Below are positions 11,481-22,345 of a stretch of 64,000 nt of DNA, one piece after another; position 1 is the stretch's first letter, and each line of letters begins with the position of its first letter. Under the pieces are notes generated by a model, which was given only the letters and a program-made list of their open reading frames with translations, did not search any database and was not told where the DNA came from. The stretch is from Proteles cristata cristata. Its lineage: Eukaryota > Chordata > Mammalia > Carnivora > Hyaenidae. Location of the stretch: NCBI GenBank assembly GCA_017311185.1, contig JAESUZ010001065.1:277924-341923 (forward strand). The letters are read 5' to 3'. Made by a program: the position numbers and the translations under genes.

Positions 11481-12727
11481 ATTACTTTGTCATCAGTAGA
11501 TTTGCTAACATGTCCTAAAGCATGTAGCCCTGGATGTCCATGCCTGTATTCCAAAATCTTGCCTGTGGGAAAATTTCCCCAAACTCCAAGCGTGAAAGAA
11601 CTCGGTAGAGATTTTCTCAAACTTGACCCAAAAAACCACATACAGATCTCACTAAATGAGAACTAAATTTATCCCCCTCCTCAACTCACCCTTAGCCAGG
11701 TCCCCAAAAGCCTATGTTCACCTTAGTATGAACTATCATGAACGAAATAATGGTGGGGGGGATATCAGAATGGGAAGAAATAGACTCCTCTCTCTTATGT
11801 CCAGTATATGTGTGGCCATGTTTTTATAAAATTCACCATATTACGATATCACGACTTGGAAGGAGCCTGTAAAGCAAAGAGCCCTCAAACCTGAACTTTC
11901 TTAGCTTCACAGTAAGTCTACCTCTGTTAGTTTTATTCATTTATCATGAAAAGCCTCCGCCACAACCCATTATGTGAATGGTATAATCTGATCATGGGTC
12001 ACCACCTACCGTGAAACAACCCTTTGCTTTGTCAGGTCTTCTGATGGCCTAGGTGACAAGGATGTATTCTATAGAAAGAGGCCGGGGTGACCTCTGGCTT
12101 GCTGGACAAAGGAAGAGCCCTCCCTTTTGATTCGCAATGCTTTGGTAGCAAACATGCTATGTAGGTAAAATGGCAGACACATTAGACCTACTTCTCTGTC
12201 ACGTGATAACAATATTGGAAAATCAGGAAGAAACCTTAATTTGTACAACTAGAAATAGAAATGTTGTGTGTAGGAAAGCAGAGATGTGGTCTTAATCATC
12301 TCAGTGATGAAAAGGAGATTTTCGCAGGCATGCAAGTTGGATCTCCAAGGTGAGGTCATAGAGCTTATTAAGAACCAGTTTCTGTTCACAGATTCGAAGA
12401 CCAAAGATAGATTATTGAATACTATGTAACGTGTGATGTCATTTTTGTTTGATTTCTCAGTAAAGGAAAAGGACATAGTGCAATGTACCCTACAAGCCCT
12501 TTCATTTAAAATAATTTATATCAACTGTTGTTGGGTCTCTAAGAAGGGAAGCCCCTGTCTGCCCACATAATTCTAGAAACATCCATAGAACTTTTCCCGA
12601 TTTGTCAGAGTGAATAGTTGGAAATGACTGGACTCTGCCACTGAGGCAAGGCTTTACACAATGTGGGGGGCGGGGGTTGAAGCCCAGTCCCTGAAAACTG
12701 ATTTGATTGGTCCAGAGAGTTACAGTT
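11481..12727. other. Intergenic, no feature recognised
   Basis: AT-balanced, unique-looking DNA without convincing ORFs. An unrecognised old repeat is possible. Confidence 0.45.
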
Positions 12728-12746
12728 GAAAGTTACCAGAGCTCAG

Positions 12747-12980
12747 AGGGGCGCCTGGGTGGCTTGGTCGGTTAAGCATCCGACTTTTGCTTAGGTCATG
12801 ATCTCGTGGTTCGTGGGTTCGAGCCCCGCGTCGGGCTCTGTGCTGACTGCCAGCTCAGAGCCTGGAGCCTGTTTCAGTCTGTGACTCCCCTCTCTCTGAC
12901 CCTCCCTGCTCACGTCTCTCTCTCTCTCTCTTAGAAATAAATAAAACATTAAAAAAAAATTAAAAAAAAAAAAAAGAAAA
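12747..12980 (+). mobile_element. Young carnivore SINE with 19-base target duplication
   Basis: Complete young-subgroup copy flanked by identical 19-base repeats at 12728-12746 and 12981-12999. The pol III B-box-like GGTTCGAGCCC is intact, and the A-rich tail follows a TCTTAGAAATAAAT junction. Confidence 0.95.
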
Positions 12981-13320
12981 GAAAGTTACCAGAGCTCAGG
13001 AAGAGTCTTATAATTCATACGACTTGGAAACATTTTTTTTTTGTGGCCCCTAAAAACATCTTTGTGGTTCCCTGAAAGCACCATAAGCCCTAAATGCCAT
13101 GCCTAAGGGACAAGTCAGCCTTGGTCACAGGGACAAGGGAGCCCACATTGGTTCCGGGCAGCCAGAAGCAGGTCCCCAGGTAGATAATGGAAACTTGGGT
13201 TTCCGAAGTTTCTGTGGGAACATTACTCAGTGGATGACAATCCTCCAACATTTATGTTTATTTTTTAGCCTGATAACCAAAATTAAGAATTCTTACTGGG
13301 ATTTAAAAAAATTATTTTAA

Positions 13321-13535
13321 GCTGCACCTGGGTGGCTCAGTCAGTAGAGTGTCTGACTCTTGGTTTCGGCTCGGGTCATGATCTCATGGTTGTTGGGATT
13401 AAGCCCCACATGGGACTCTCTGCTGGCAGCACGGAGCCTGCTTGGGATTCTCTCTTCCTCTCTCTCCCTCTCTCTGTCCTTCTCCTGCTCATGTACTGTC
13501 TCTTTCTCTCAAAAGAAATGAATATTTTAAAAAAT
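13321..13535 (+). mobile_element. Carnivore SINE, older type
   Basis: Head, body with CTGGCAGCACGGAGCC, CT-rich tract and A-rich tail, diverged from the young copies. Confidence 0.85.
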
Positions 13536-13555
13536 TAGTTTACTTTCATTATTTT

Positions 13556-13760
13556 AAAAATTTCTTATGTTTATTTTATTTTGGGGGAGGGGACAATGAG
13601 CAGGGGAGGGGCAGAGAGAGGGGGAGACACAGAATCTGAAGCAGCTCCAGGCTCCGAGCTGTCAGCACAGAGCTCCAATATGGGGCTCGAACCCACAAAC
13701 TGTAAGATCAAGACCTGAGCTGAAGTTGGTGCTCAACAGAGTGAGCCATCTAGGGGCCCC
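13556..13760 (-). mobile_element. Carnivore SINE
   Basis: Reverse SINE with complement head ending GAGCCATCTAGGGGCCCC. Immediately abuts the next reverse SINE. Confidence 0.85.
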
Positions 13761-13777
13761 TTTAAAACATTATTTTA

Positions 13778-14018
13778 TTTTTTAAATTTTTTTTTAATGT
13801 TTTTTTTTATTTATTTCTAGGAGAGAGAGAGAGAGAGAGAGAGAGACAGCGTGAGCAGGGGAGGGTCAGAGAGAGAGGGAGTCACAGACTGAAACAGGCT
13901 CCAGGCTCTGAGCTGGCAGTCAGCACAGAGCCCGACGCGGGGCTCGAACCCACGAACCGCGAGATCATGACCTAAGCGAAAGTCGGACGCTCAACCGACT
14001 AAGCCACCCGGGCACCCC
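13778..14018 (-). mobile_element. Young carnivore SINE
   Basis: Complete young-subgroup copy with perfect 14-base target duplication (13764-13777 and 14019-14032). Confidence 0.95.
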
Positions 14019-14133
14019 AAAACATTATTTTAAAAGTAAATAGGAAGTACTTTCATTTCTGACACATGACAAGTTAGCTGCGCTGAGGAGTTCCCCACTT
14101 GGGAGGCATTGGATTCTCAAAAAGATGCACTTT

Positions 14134-14343
14134 TTTTTTTTTTTTAATTTATTTCTAGGAGAGAGAGAGAGCGTGAGCAGGGGAGGGTCAGAGAGAGAGG
14201 GAGTCACAGATTCTGAAACAGGCTCCAGGCTCTGAGCTGACAGTCAGCACAGAGCCCGACGCGGGGCTCGAACCCATGAACCGCGAGATCATGACCTAAA
14301 GCGAAAGTCGGACGCTCAACCGACTAAGCCACCCAGGCGCCCC
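14134..14343 (-). mobile_element. Young carnivore SINE
   Basis: Young-subgroup copy. Flanks AAGATGCACTTT (14122-14133) and AAGACGCACTTT (14347-14358) form a target duplication with one difference. Confidence 0.9.
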
Positions 14344-14600
14344 GAGAAGACGCACTTTCTAACAAATTACCAGACCCACAAGAAGTAGGGGTATTTTCCA
14401 AGCCCCTTCCCAGCCCACCTCTAAGAAGCAAACAAAACTCGTGAGCTGGACAGGAGTCAGGTCTCCCGAGGGCGGACGTTCTGGCGTCATAGTCCAGGAA
14501 AACTCGCCCTGGGACAGTGAAGAGGTGCGAGAGCCCGACTCTGCGGGCATGGGGCTGGTGGAGCGGGCAGAAAAGTGTTCTCATAACAAGAAAGTTTGCA

Positions 14601-14825
14601 GGGCGCCTGGGGGGACTCAGTTGGCCAAGTGTCTGACTCGATTTTGACTCAGCTCATGATCTCACTGTTCGTGGCTTCGAGCACACATCGGGCTCTGCAC
14701 TGATGGTACAGAGCTGCCTGGGATTCTCTGTCTGTCTCTCTCTCTGCCCTTCCCCTGCTTGTGCTCTCTCTCTCTCTCTCAAAATAATTGAATTAATCAA
14801 ATTTGAAAGACTTAAACAAACAAAA
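14601..14825 (+). mobile_element. Carnivore SINE
   Basis: Head GGCGCCTGGGGGGACTCAG, CT-rich tract and A-rich tail. Short target repeat TTTGCAGGG at 14595-14603 and 14826-14834. Confidence 0.85.
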
Positions 14826-15349
14826 TTTGCAGGGTTGGCCCCCGGCCGGTGTCTGCGAATGTGGATTTGGGGAGGGGTCTCACTAGTCCCTGATAAAGCA
14901 GCTCCCGGTGCCTAAACAGTGCAGACGATGGGGTTTGTGCGGAACACTGGTCTCTGTGAGGGAGTCCGGAATTCTGCTGCCTGCTGGGCACCAGGTGCCT
15001 CAGTGCCCAGCCCCTGGGAACCACACGGGCAGCAAGTCTCCAGCGAGCTGCCCTGGCAGACTGTGGCACACGTGTGTTGTCACCGAGCGTCGCTAAGGGA
15101 CTTCGCACACCCCAGCGAGGCTGCGCTGGCCGGGCTCCTGGAAGCCGGGTCCTGGCTCCCTCCAGATTCCAGATCGTGCACCTTTTCTCCAGACGGATTT
15201 TGCTTTGCGTCCTTGCGCTGCAGTGAGTCATACCCATGAGTGTGAGTGTGTCCCAAGTCCTGTGAGTCCCAGCAGATCACCAAACCTGAGGTGACCTTGG
15301 GAGCCTCAACACGTGATTTCAAGTCCATGCCCCGTGTGGCTCACAACTG

Positions 15350-15450
15350 ACTCAGGCTCAGTCGGTTGAGCATCCAACTCGTGGTTTGGGCCCAGGTCAT
15401 GAACTCGCGGTTTGTGAGTTCGAGCCCCACGTCAGGCTCTGCGAGGACAT
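15350..15450 (+). mobile_element. Carnivore SINE, tRNA-like head only
   Basis: Only the tRNA-derived part (GGCTCAGTCGGTTGAGC to GTTCGAGCCCCACGTC) remains. Body and tail are absent. Confidence 0.7.
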
Positions 15451-15479
15451 GGCACAAAGATGGGCCCATGAACCCGGAA

Positions 15480-15615
15480 GCAGAACCCACCAGACGCGAC
15501 CTCTGCCGCCGCCTTTATCTGCGACCTCCAGACGTGCGAGGAATAAATGTCTCCTGTGTGTAAGCCACCCTGTCCGTGCTGGGGCGTGGAGCCGCCTGAA
15601 CACACCCAGGTAATG
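15480..15615 (+). mobile_element. MLT1-like LTR fragment (MaLR type)
   Basis: The CCTCCAGACGTGCGAGGAATAAAT block followed by TGTAAGCCACCCTGT resembles the 3' part of MLT1/MaLR LTRs, where a polyadenylation hexamer sits in this context. Diverged, without internal region. Family assignment is from memory of the motif. Confidence 0.45.
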
Positions 15616-15918
15616 GGACCAGAATTCATGACCAGCGGGCACATCAGAACAGACTTACACGGAATCAGCACGAAGAGACGCGAAGATTGGAAATACGAAG
15701 AAAGAATTCAGAGTTATGGAGGCTTTCTGCTCCAGCCAAGATGGTGAGCAGGGACCGGGTTTGCCTCTGCCTAAAACACCTGACAAACTGTATGGGCCAG
15801 CAGCCCCCAACACGCTGGAGCCCAGGCAATGAAGGGACAACGCGCAAAGAATTTAATGTTATGACAACACTAAACACTTAATACTATTTAATTTTAATAT
15901 TTGATAACAATAATATTT

Positions 15919-16025
15919 TCTTAAGCAGGCTTCATACCCAGGGCAGAGCCCAACATGGGGCTCGAACTCATAACCTTGAGATCAAGAGTCAGACACGTAA
16001 CCAACTAAGCCACCCAGGCACCCCA
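15919..16025 (-). mobile_element. Old carnivore SINE, short variant
   Basis: A short reverse element lacking the GA-rich tract. It is flanked by GATAACAATAATATTT (15903-15918) and GATAACAATGATATTT (16026-16041), one mismatch. Confidence 0.8.
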
Positions 16026-16459
16026 GATAACAATGATATTTAACGTTAATGAGAGTTGCCGCATGTAGTGCTTTCCCTTCATCAAGTGACAATTTTAGGT
16101 AATTTCAATGTTATTAAACTATTTGATGCTCAATGTTCTTTAATACTGAAATATTTAATATTAATTTAATAATTTATTTTAATAATGACTTATTTAATCA
16201 TTTGGGATCATCACTTGGTCAAAAGAAACGGTCAGACCCAGCAGTTATCTGAACTGAAAAGAAGGTAATCAAAGAAGGAGATCTTGAAAGTACTAATGAT
16301 GGTTACAATAAATTCTGTGTATAGTGTTAGTAAAAATTTAAGTTTAAAATAATGTTATGAGTTGTACATACTTACTGTTCTGCTCTTTAATATTTTTGGA
16401 TTACTTTAGCATTCTGGAAAAAACCCAAACCATGAAAAAAATAAATAAGAATGTTTTAT

Positions 16460-16549
16460 ACATATACATATATATATATACACACACATATATATATATA
16501 TGTATATATATATATGTGTGTGTATATATTTGTATGTGTGTGTGTGTCC
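16460..16549. repeat. (TA)n/(CA)n palindromic simple repeat
   Basis: TA and CA blocks form near-perfect inverted arms, 16471-16500 against 16503-16529, followed by a (TG)n run. Capable of hairpin or cruciform formation. Confidence 0.85.
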
Positions 16550-16594
16550 ACTGTTGGCTCAGCTTACACTGGTCTTTATTTAAAATGTTGAGGG

Positions 16595-16815
16595 GGGGCA
16601 TCTGGGTGGCTCAGTCGGTTAGGTGACGGACTTAAGCTCAGGTCACGATCTCACAGTTTGTGGGTTCAAGCCCCACGTCGGGCTCTGTGCTGACAGCTCG
16701 GAGCCTGGAGCCTGCTTCTGATTCTGTGTCTCCCTCTCTCTCTGACCCTCTTCTGCTCATGCTGTCTATATCTCTCTCTCAGAAATAAGTAACACATTTT
16801 TAAAAAATAAAATAA
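16595..16815 (+). mobile_element. Carnivore SINE, cluster copy 1
   Basis: Complete head and body. Its 3' half (16736-16800) is nearly identical to that of copy 2, including an unusual CTGTCTATATCTCTCTC block. Confidence 0.9.
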
Positions 16816-16920
16816 TAAAATAAATAAAATAAAATAAATAAAAAATAAATAAAATAAATAAAATGATAAAATAAATTAAATTAAATTAAATAATAAAATA
16901 AAATAAAATAAAATAAAAGA
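16816..16920. repeat. (AAATA)n-type A-rich repeat
   Basis: Imperfect AAATAAAATA units between SINE copies 1 and 2; an expanded SINE tail. Confidence 0.9.
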
Positions 16921-17140
16921 GGGGCACCTGGGTGGCTCAGTTGGTTGAGTGTCTGACGTCAGCTCAGGCCATGATCTCACAGTTCATGGGTTCAAGCCTT
17001 ATGTCAGGCTCTGTGCTGACAGCTTGGAACCTGGAGCCTTCTTAAGATTCTGTGTCTCCCTCTCTCTCTGACCCTCTTCTGCTCATGCTGTCTATATCTC
17101 TCTCTCAGAAATAAATAACACATTTTTAAAAATTAAAATA
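16921..17140 (+). mobile_element. Carnivore SINE, cluster copy 2
   Basis: The 5' half matches copy 3 closely and the 3' half matches copy 1, so it appears to be a unit of a tandem amplification rather than an independent insertion. Confidence 0.9.
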
Positions 17141-17234
17141 ATAAAATAAAAAAATAAATAAAATAAAATTAATTAATTAATTAATTAATTAAATTAAATT
17201 AAAAATAAAATAAATAAAATAATAAAATAAAAGA
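17141..17234. repeat. (AATTA)n/(AAATA)n A-rich repeat
   Basis: Expanded tail between copies 2 and 3, including a run of TTAA repeats near 17170-17190. Confidence 0.9.
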
Positions 17235-17428
17235 GGGGCGCCTGGGTGGCTCAGTTGGTTGAGTGTCTGACATCAGCTCAGGCCATGATCTCACAGTTCA
17301 TGGATTCAAGCCCCGCGTCGGGCTCTGTGCTGACAGCTCGGAGCCTGGAGCTGCTTCGAATTCTGTGCCTCCCTCTCTCTCTGCCCTTTCCCCGCTCCTT
17401 CTCTCTCTCTCTCTCTCTCTCTTTTTTT
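17235..17428 (+). mobile_element. Carnivore SINE, cluster copy 3
   Basis: Starts 314 bases after copy 2 and has the same 5' half. It ends in a CT-rich tract that runs directly into an inverted SINE. Confidence 0.9.
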
Positions 17429-17584
17429 CTGAGAGAGAGACAGCAGAGCAGGGAAGGGCAGAGAGAAGGAAGACACAGAATCAAGCAGCTCCAGGCTCTG
17501 AGCTGTCAGGCTCAACCCCACGAACCGCGAGATCATGACCTGAGAGAAAGCCGGACGCAACCGACTAAGCCACCCAGGCACCCC
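17429..17584 (-). mobile_element. Carnivore SINE, inverted partner
   Basis: Reverse SINE joined tail to tail with copy 3, lacking part of the middle. The two form a large imperfect inverted repeat centred near 17428. Confidence 0.85.
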
Positions 17585-17614
17585 ATCAGGAGCCACTTTT
17601 AAAAATAATTTTGA

Positions 17615-17849
17615 GGGGGGCGCCTGGGTGGCCTAGTCGGTTAAGCGTCCGACTTTCGCTTAGGTCATGATCTCGCGGTTCGTGGGTTCGAGCCCCGCGT
17701 CGGGCTCTGTGCTGACTGCCAGCTCAGAGCCTGGAGCCTGTTTCAGAGTCTGTGACTCCTTCTCTCTGACCCTCCCCTACTCACACTGTCTCTCCCTCTC
17801 TCTCTCTCCTAGAAATAAACCATTAAAAAAAAATTAAAAAAAAAATAAT
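17615..17849 (+). mobile_element. Young carnivore SINE
   Basis: Complete young-subgroup copy. Target duplication AATAATTTTGA at 17604-17614 and 17850-17860. Confidence 0.95.
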
Positions 17850-17860
17850 AATAATTTTGA

Positions 17861-20326
17861 AAAGAGCGGAGAGGCCAGCCAAAGGTGGGAGGCAGTCCAA
17901 GCTGGTGGCGGGGGCTCAGGGCACCTGCCCCGGAGAAGCAGAGGGGGTGGGGGAAAGAGGACCCGGGAGACACACTCTCCTCTCAAGGAAGGCTCAGCAG
18001 AGCCCCAGGCCCTCCAGGCAGCTGGGGACAGAAAGAGCCTTCTAGTAGCACCGCCTCCCCCCCACCCCTGCAGCTGGGACAGCTCGGGGGCACGGGCCTT
18101 GCCTCCGCCCTGGGGGCCCATCTCTGTCCCGCTTGGCTTCTCATTCCCTCAGCGAACAAGGTGGAAACACACAGTAGGACTGGGTGGGGTGTGATGTTGA
18201 GGATCATGACCGCCCTCGGGGTCCCGCTCCGGCCGCGAGCTTGCGGCTACGACCACTATGACCACAGGATCGCTGTCCTGGGCGAGGGAGCCGACACAGG
18301 TGTGCAGCGGGCAGCGGCCGCCCACTGCCTGTCCTGCCTCTCTGAGCCCTGGCCTCGGGGAAGGGGTGCGGCTCTCTGATGGGCAAATTCGGAGCAACAG
18401 GCAGCACGATTAGGAAGGACCCGCCTGCACGAAACAGCACCCCCGCACCCCCATCAGCCCTGCCTGCGTCCCGGCGCCTGGATCTACCTGATCTGGGAGC
18501 TCAGCATTAACAAACATGCCGCTGACCGGCCTCCAGCCCGGTCCTCCACGTAGCTCCCCGGGACCCGCGCTGACACTCTGCACCCCGCTTGGCTCATTGC
18601 TTCACTCCCAGCGGATTCAGCAACCCGTGAGGAAGACGAGGCTGTTCTCGGGGGGCCCCGTCCGAGATCCTAAAGTAGTCCGGGAATGCCCACGTTGATC
18701 GCTGGCAACATTTTAGGCAGGACCATTGGCCAGCTGGTTTGGGGGAAACTGAGAAAACAGCCAGGACTCAACGCCCGCCAGGTCCTAACCCGCGGCCAGG
18801 GAGCGCCTCTGGTCCCAGACCTGTCCCGGAGGACACCTGAGATGTCACCCGGCCCCGACATAACTCTTCAGCCACCCCCCGGTCCCCGCCCCAGCCTGCT
18901 CCCACCCACGGAGGAGACCCAGCGGCCGCCGCCCCATCCCTGCCTCGGCCGCCCTCCCTGACTGCCCAGCCCCCACCGCAGGGGCGCCCCGTCCCCACCC
19001 CGACCCCCACCCACACCCCCAGCCGAGAGCACTCGCTGCGGGGTGTCCTAGCACCCGACTGCGCACTTTTGTTCAGATGCGGTTTTTGATTCCCCACATC
19101 TGGCGCGGGGCTGAGAGTGTGAATTTCCAGCAAGCGCTCTGAACGGCGGGGCTCTCGGTGACATGCGGACTTGCTGTCCCTTCCCCGCTCCACCCTCGGA
19201 TCGGTCCCCAACCCCTCCGGATCAAGCTGGCCTCTCAACAGGCCATTTTTTGAGCAGATCCTGCCTCATTTCCAAACCGATCTCAATCAGGTGCCCGGGA
19301 CCCTGCTGCCGGCTGGCGGATCCGGCCGGAGCGGAGAGTGAAGGCGGTGCGGGTGACCCCGGCCCCCCAACACTTGCGCCACCTGCCTGTGCGCCCTCTG
19401 CCCTCCACCCTCACTTCCTCTTCACCTTGTCTATTCCTGCTTACACTCAGGACCCTGTCAGCCCTTGCCTGGCCCGTGCCGCCCTCGCCCAGGGGGAGCT
19501 CTCCATCATGTGTGTCCGCCGCGCCGTGCGAATGTTTGAGGGTCCCTTCGTCCACCCCTCCAACCGCAAGCCTTCCCCTCGTGCAGGCTGGAGCCGAGTG
19601 TGCCCAAAGGACAAGAGCCTACTCCCTGACGGTTTACTTTCCGGAAGGGTTCGGGGAGCAGGTGGGGCCCCCCCGGGAGAGAAAAGCAGGGAGGAAGGGG
19701 ACAGCCCTGTGGGCTCAGCATCAAGCTCGGGACGCTGTGCGCTCCTCCCAGGAGGACGCGAGGGAGGAAGTACTGGGCTCCCATCTTCTGTGCGAGAGCA
19801 TCTTCCTCTTCTGGCATCTCGAGACTTACGTGTGTTCCAGAGATTGTGCCAGTCCCTGTGGAGGTGACAGAGAAACGCCGGGCAGGGATCCGTGGTACCA
19901 CCGAGGCACCGGGCTGCCAGGCTGTGCCCGGCCACAGCGGGGTGCCAGCGCAGGGCTGGGGACGATGTAGGTCACAAGGACGGGAGGTGGGGCCCAAAGC
20001 GCCTGGCACCAGGGGGACCTGCCATTCCCAGGTGTGACCCAGAAAGGGGGCTGTGCCGGCCGATGGCTGAATTAACGAACGAATGATTGAATGAATGAAA
20101 ACAAATAGCCGTGTCTGTTTTGTGGGTCTGTCACAGTGATAGTCCAGGAAAAAATCCATGGCGAGCACTCAAAATCCACAACTTCAGCTTCTCCCGAAGC
20201 ACTGCCGGGCCGGACGAAGGAGCACACACAGAGCTCAGAGCCCCGAACCCCTCGGCCGTTTGCTGAGCGAGGCTCGAGAACCAAGACCCAGGAGGCCCCG
20301 GGCCTCCCCACGCCAGTCCTCCCGTG
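17861..20326. other. GC-rich intergenic stretch, no gene recognised
   Basis: About 2.5 kb of GC-rich DNA with many long but mutually overlapping ORFs on both strands, as expected from composition. I see no domain, start context or splice pattern that argues for a gene. The GAATGAATGAAAA run near 20085-20101 resembles the tail of an L2 element. Confidence 0.5.
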
Positions 20327-20343
20327 CCTGACGCCCATTTCTT

Positions 20344-20569
20344 TTTTTTTTTAATAAATATTTTTATTTATTTCTAGGAGAGAGAAAGAGGGAGAGACGG
20401 TGTCAGCAGGGGAGGGTCAGAGAGAGAGGGAGTCACAGACTCTGAAACAGGCTCCAGGCTCCGAGCTGGCAGTCAGCACAGAGCCCGACGCGGGGCTCGA
20501 ACCCACGAACCGCGAGATCATGACCTGAGCGAAAGTCGGACGCTTAACCGACTGAGCCCCCCAGGCGCC
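20344..20569 (-). mobile_element. Young carnivore SINE
   Basis: Complete copy with an identical 17-base flank (20327-20343 and 20570-20586); the first C may belong to the element. Confidence 0.95.
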
Positions 20570-20586
20570 CCTGACGCCCATTTCTT

Positions 20587-21499
20587 GAAGCAAGGCTTTG
20601 AAGTCATACTCGTGTTGGTCCAATGTGCAGATGAGCGCCGAACGCTATCGAATAGATGATGAGCGAGGCCAAAATGAAAAAGGAAGCAGCGCTTAGCGGG
20701 GAGCAGGACGGAGAAACCCTCGGCACAATGGGTAGGAAGTCAGAGCGGGCCGGGGCTCTAGAACCCTCTGGGCGCCAAGGCATCGGGACACACCTTGGGC
20801 CGGGTGTGAGGAAGCGCGAGCCGGCGTGTGCTGGGGGAGGGCCAGCGGGGTGGACGCTCGGCCGGAAGAACGGGAATGCACTCGGCCCGGTGGGAAAAGA
20901 GCAAAGGGAGCCCGAGTTCTTTCTTTTTAAAACGCTGGATGCATGAACATATGAAATGAAACATTAAAATTAAAAATACATGCGGGCGTCTTGTTTGGGA
21001 GGTCATGGTCCCAGCAGGGCCCTCGATGCCCAGGCCAGTGCTCCGTGCACCCCCTTCCTCCCCCCGGATGACAGGAGCGCAGTCAGCGCAGCATGACCCC
21101 TGAGACTCGAGGACACGGGGTGCCGAGTGACACGGGTCCTGGGCACCCCCTTTATCAGCACGTGTCTGCTCTGAGCTGCAACTTACTTCTCAGGATAATG
21201 CATAGGCTTTGGTTTATAGGCAAACCCCTTGACGTAGCCCCTCTTACAGAGACGTTACCAAAGTAAATGGAGTGTAGACCAGAGTGATGGAAAACCCCAG
21301 GACCGATCCCGAACCAGTGGGGAGCAAGCCAGCCCGGGGACGCCTGACACTGTCACGTGCTGGGTTCACCTGGGAGCCGACCCAGCTGAGAGTGGGCGTG
21401 CGTCTGTGTGTGTGTGTATGTGTGTGTGAATGTATGTGTGTGTATGCATGCAGGTGGGGGGGTATTATACACGTAAGTCTCCTTGTCAAATAACGAAGT
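20587..21499. other. Intergenic with a TG-rich tract
   Basis: No gene seen. A (TG)n-rich stretch lies at about 21405-21447. Confidence 0.5.
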
Positions 21500-21513
21500 C
21501 TTCTGTGGTTTTC

Positions 21514-21757
21514 TTTTTTTTTTTTTTAACTACTCTCTTTTTTCTTTTTAATGTTTATTTATTTTTGAGAGAAAGAGAGACAGAGAATGAATGTGAGCAG
21601 GGGAGGGGCAGAGAGAGAGGGAGACACAGAATCTGAAGCAGGTTCCAGGCTCTGAGCTGTCAGCACAGAGCTGGATGCGGGGCTCAAACCCACGGACTGT
21701 GAGATCATGACCTGAGCCGAAGTCAGACGCTCAACTGACTGAGCCACCCAGGGGCCC
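21514..21757 (-). mobile_element. Carnivore SINE
   Basis: Complete reverse copy. Target duplication CTTCTGTGGTTTTC (21500-21513) and CTTCTGTAGTTTTC (21758-21771). Confidence 0.9.
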
Positions 21758-21884
21758 CTTCTGTAGTTTTCAAAAAACCCGGAATGTTCTTCAAATGAAT
21801 TGCCTTTACATGGGACCTTATTAAAAGCAGAAGCTACACCATTAATATGAACTCAGGGGACTCTTCCCAATGTTTGTTAAATCA

Positions 21885-22345
21885 GTGGTTGATTCCTTTT
21901 TGAACACTGTGGTAAAATGTACATAACATACAGTTGATCATTTTAGCCATTTTTGTTTTTATTTATTTTTAAGTTTATTTGAGAGAGAGACAGACAGACA
22001 GTATGGGTGGGGGAAGGGCAGAGAGAGAGAGGGAGAGAGAATCCCAAGCAGGCTCCACGCTGTCAGCGCAGAGCCCCACACAGGGCTTGAACTCACAAAC
22101 TGAGAGATCATGACCTGAGCCGAAATGCAGAGTCACCACTTACCTGCCTGAGCCCCCCAGGCGCCCCTTAACCATTTTTGACGTGTCCAGAGGCATTTAG
22201 CACAAAGTGTTGCACAACCATCACCACCATCTGGTTCCAGAACATTCTCTTCACCCCCTAATGAAGCCCCTCCCCTCAGCCTCCAGCAGCCACCGATCTG
22301 CTTTCTGTCTCCGGGGATTTGCCTGTTGGGAGCATTTCCTGATTT
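21885..22345 (-). mobile_element. Ancient L1M 3'-end fragment, antisense, split by a SINE
   Basis: 21890-21954 and 22169-22345 resemble the complement of an old L1M 3' region (GTGTTGCACAACCATCACCACCATCTGGTTCCAGAACATT context). The SINE at 21955-22168 divides it. Confidence 0.6.
21955..22168 (-). mobile_element. Carnivore SINE inside L1M fragment
   Basis: Reverse SINE with flanks TAGCCATTTTT (21944-21954) and TAACCATTTTT (22169-22179). Confidence 0.9.

Noticed and set aside
12760..12840. tRNA-Lys-like sequence with A and B box
   Set aside because: It is the head of a SINE followed by SINE body and tail, not a tRNA gene; the same applies to every other SINE head.
16595..17849. Regularly spaced repeats that might suggest a CRISPR-like array
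   Set aside because: The repeats are about 200-bp eukaryotic SINEs with A-rich linkers in a mammalian genome.
19163..20168. 234-, 220- and 210-codon overlapping ORFs on both strands
   Set aside because: Composition-driven open frames with no recognisable domains, no polyadenylation signal and no splice evidence.
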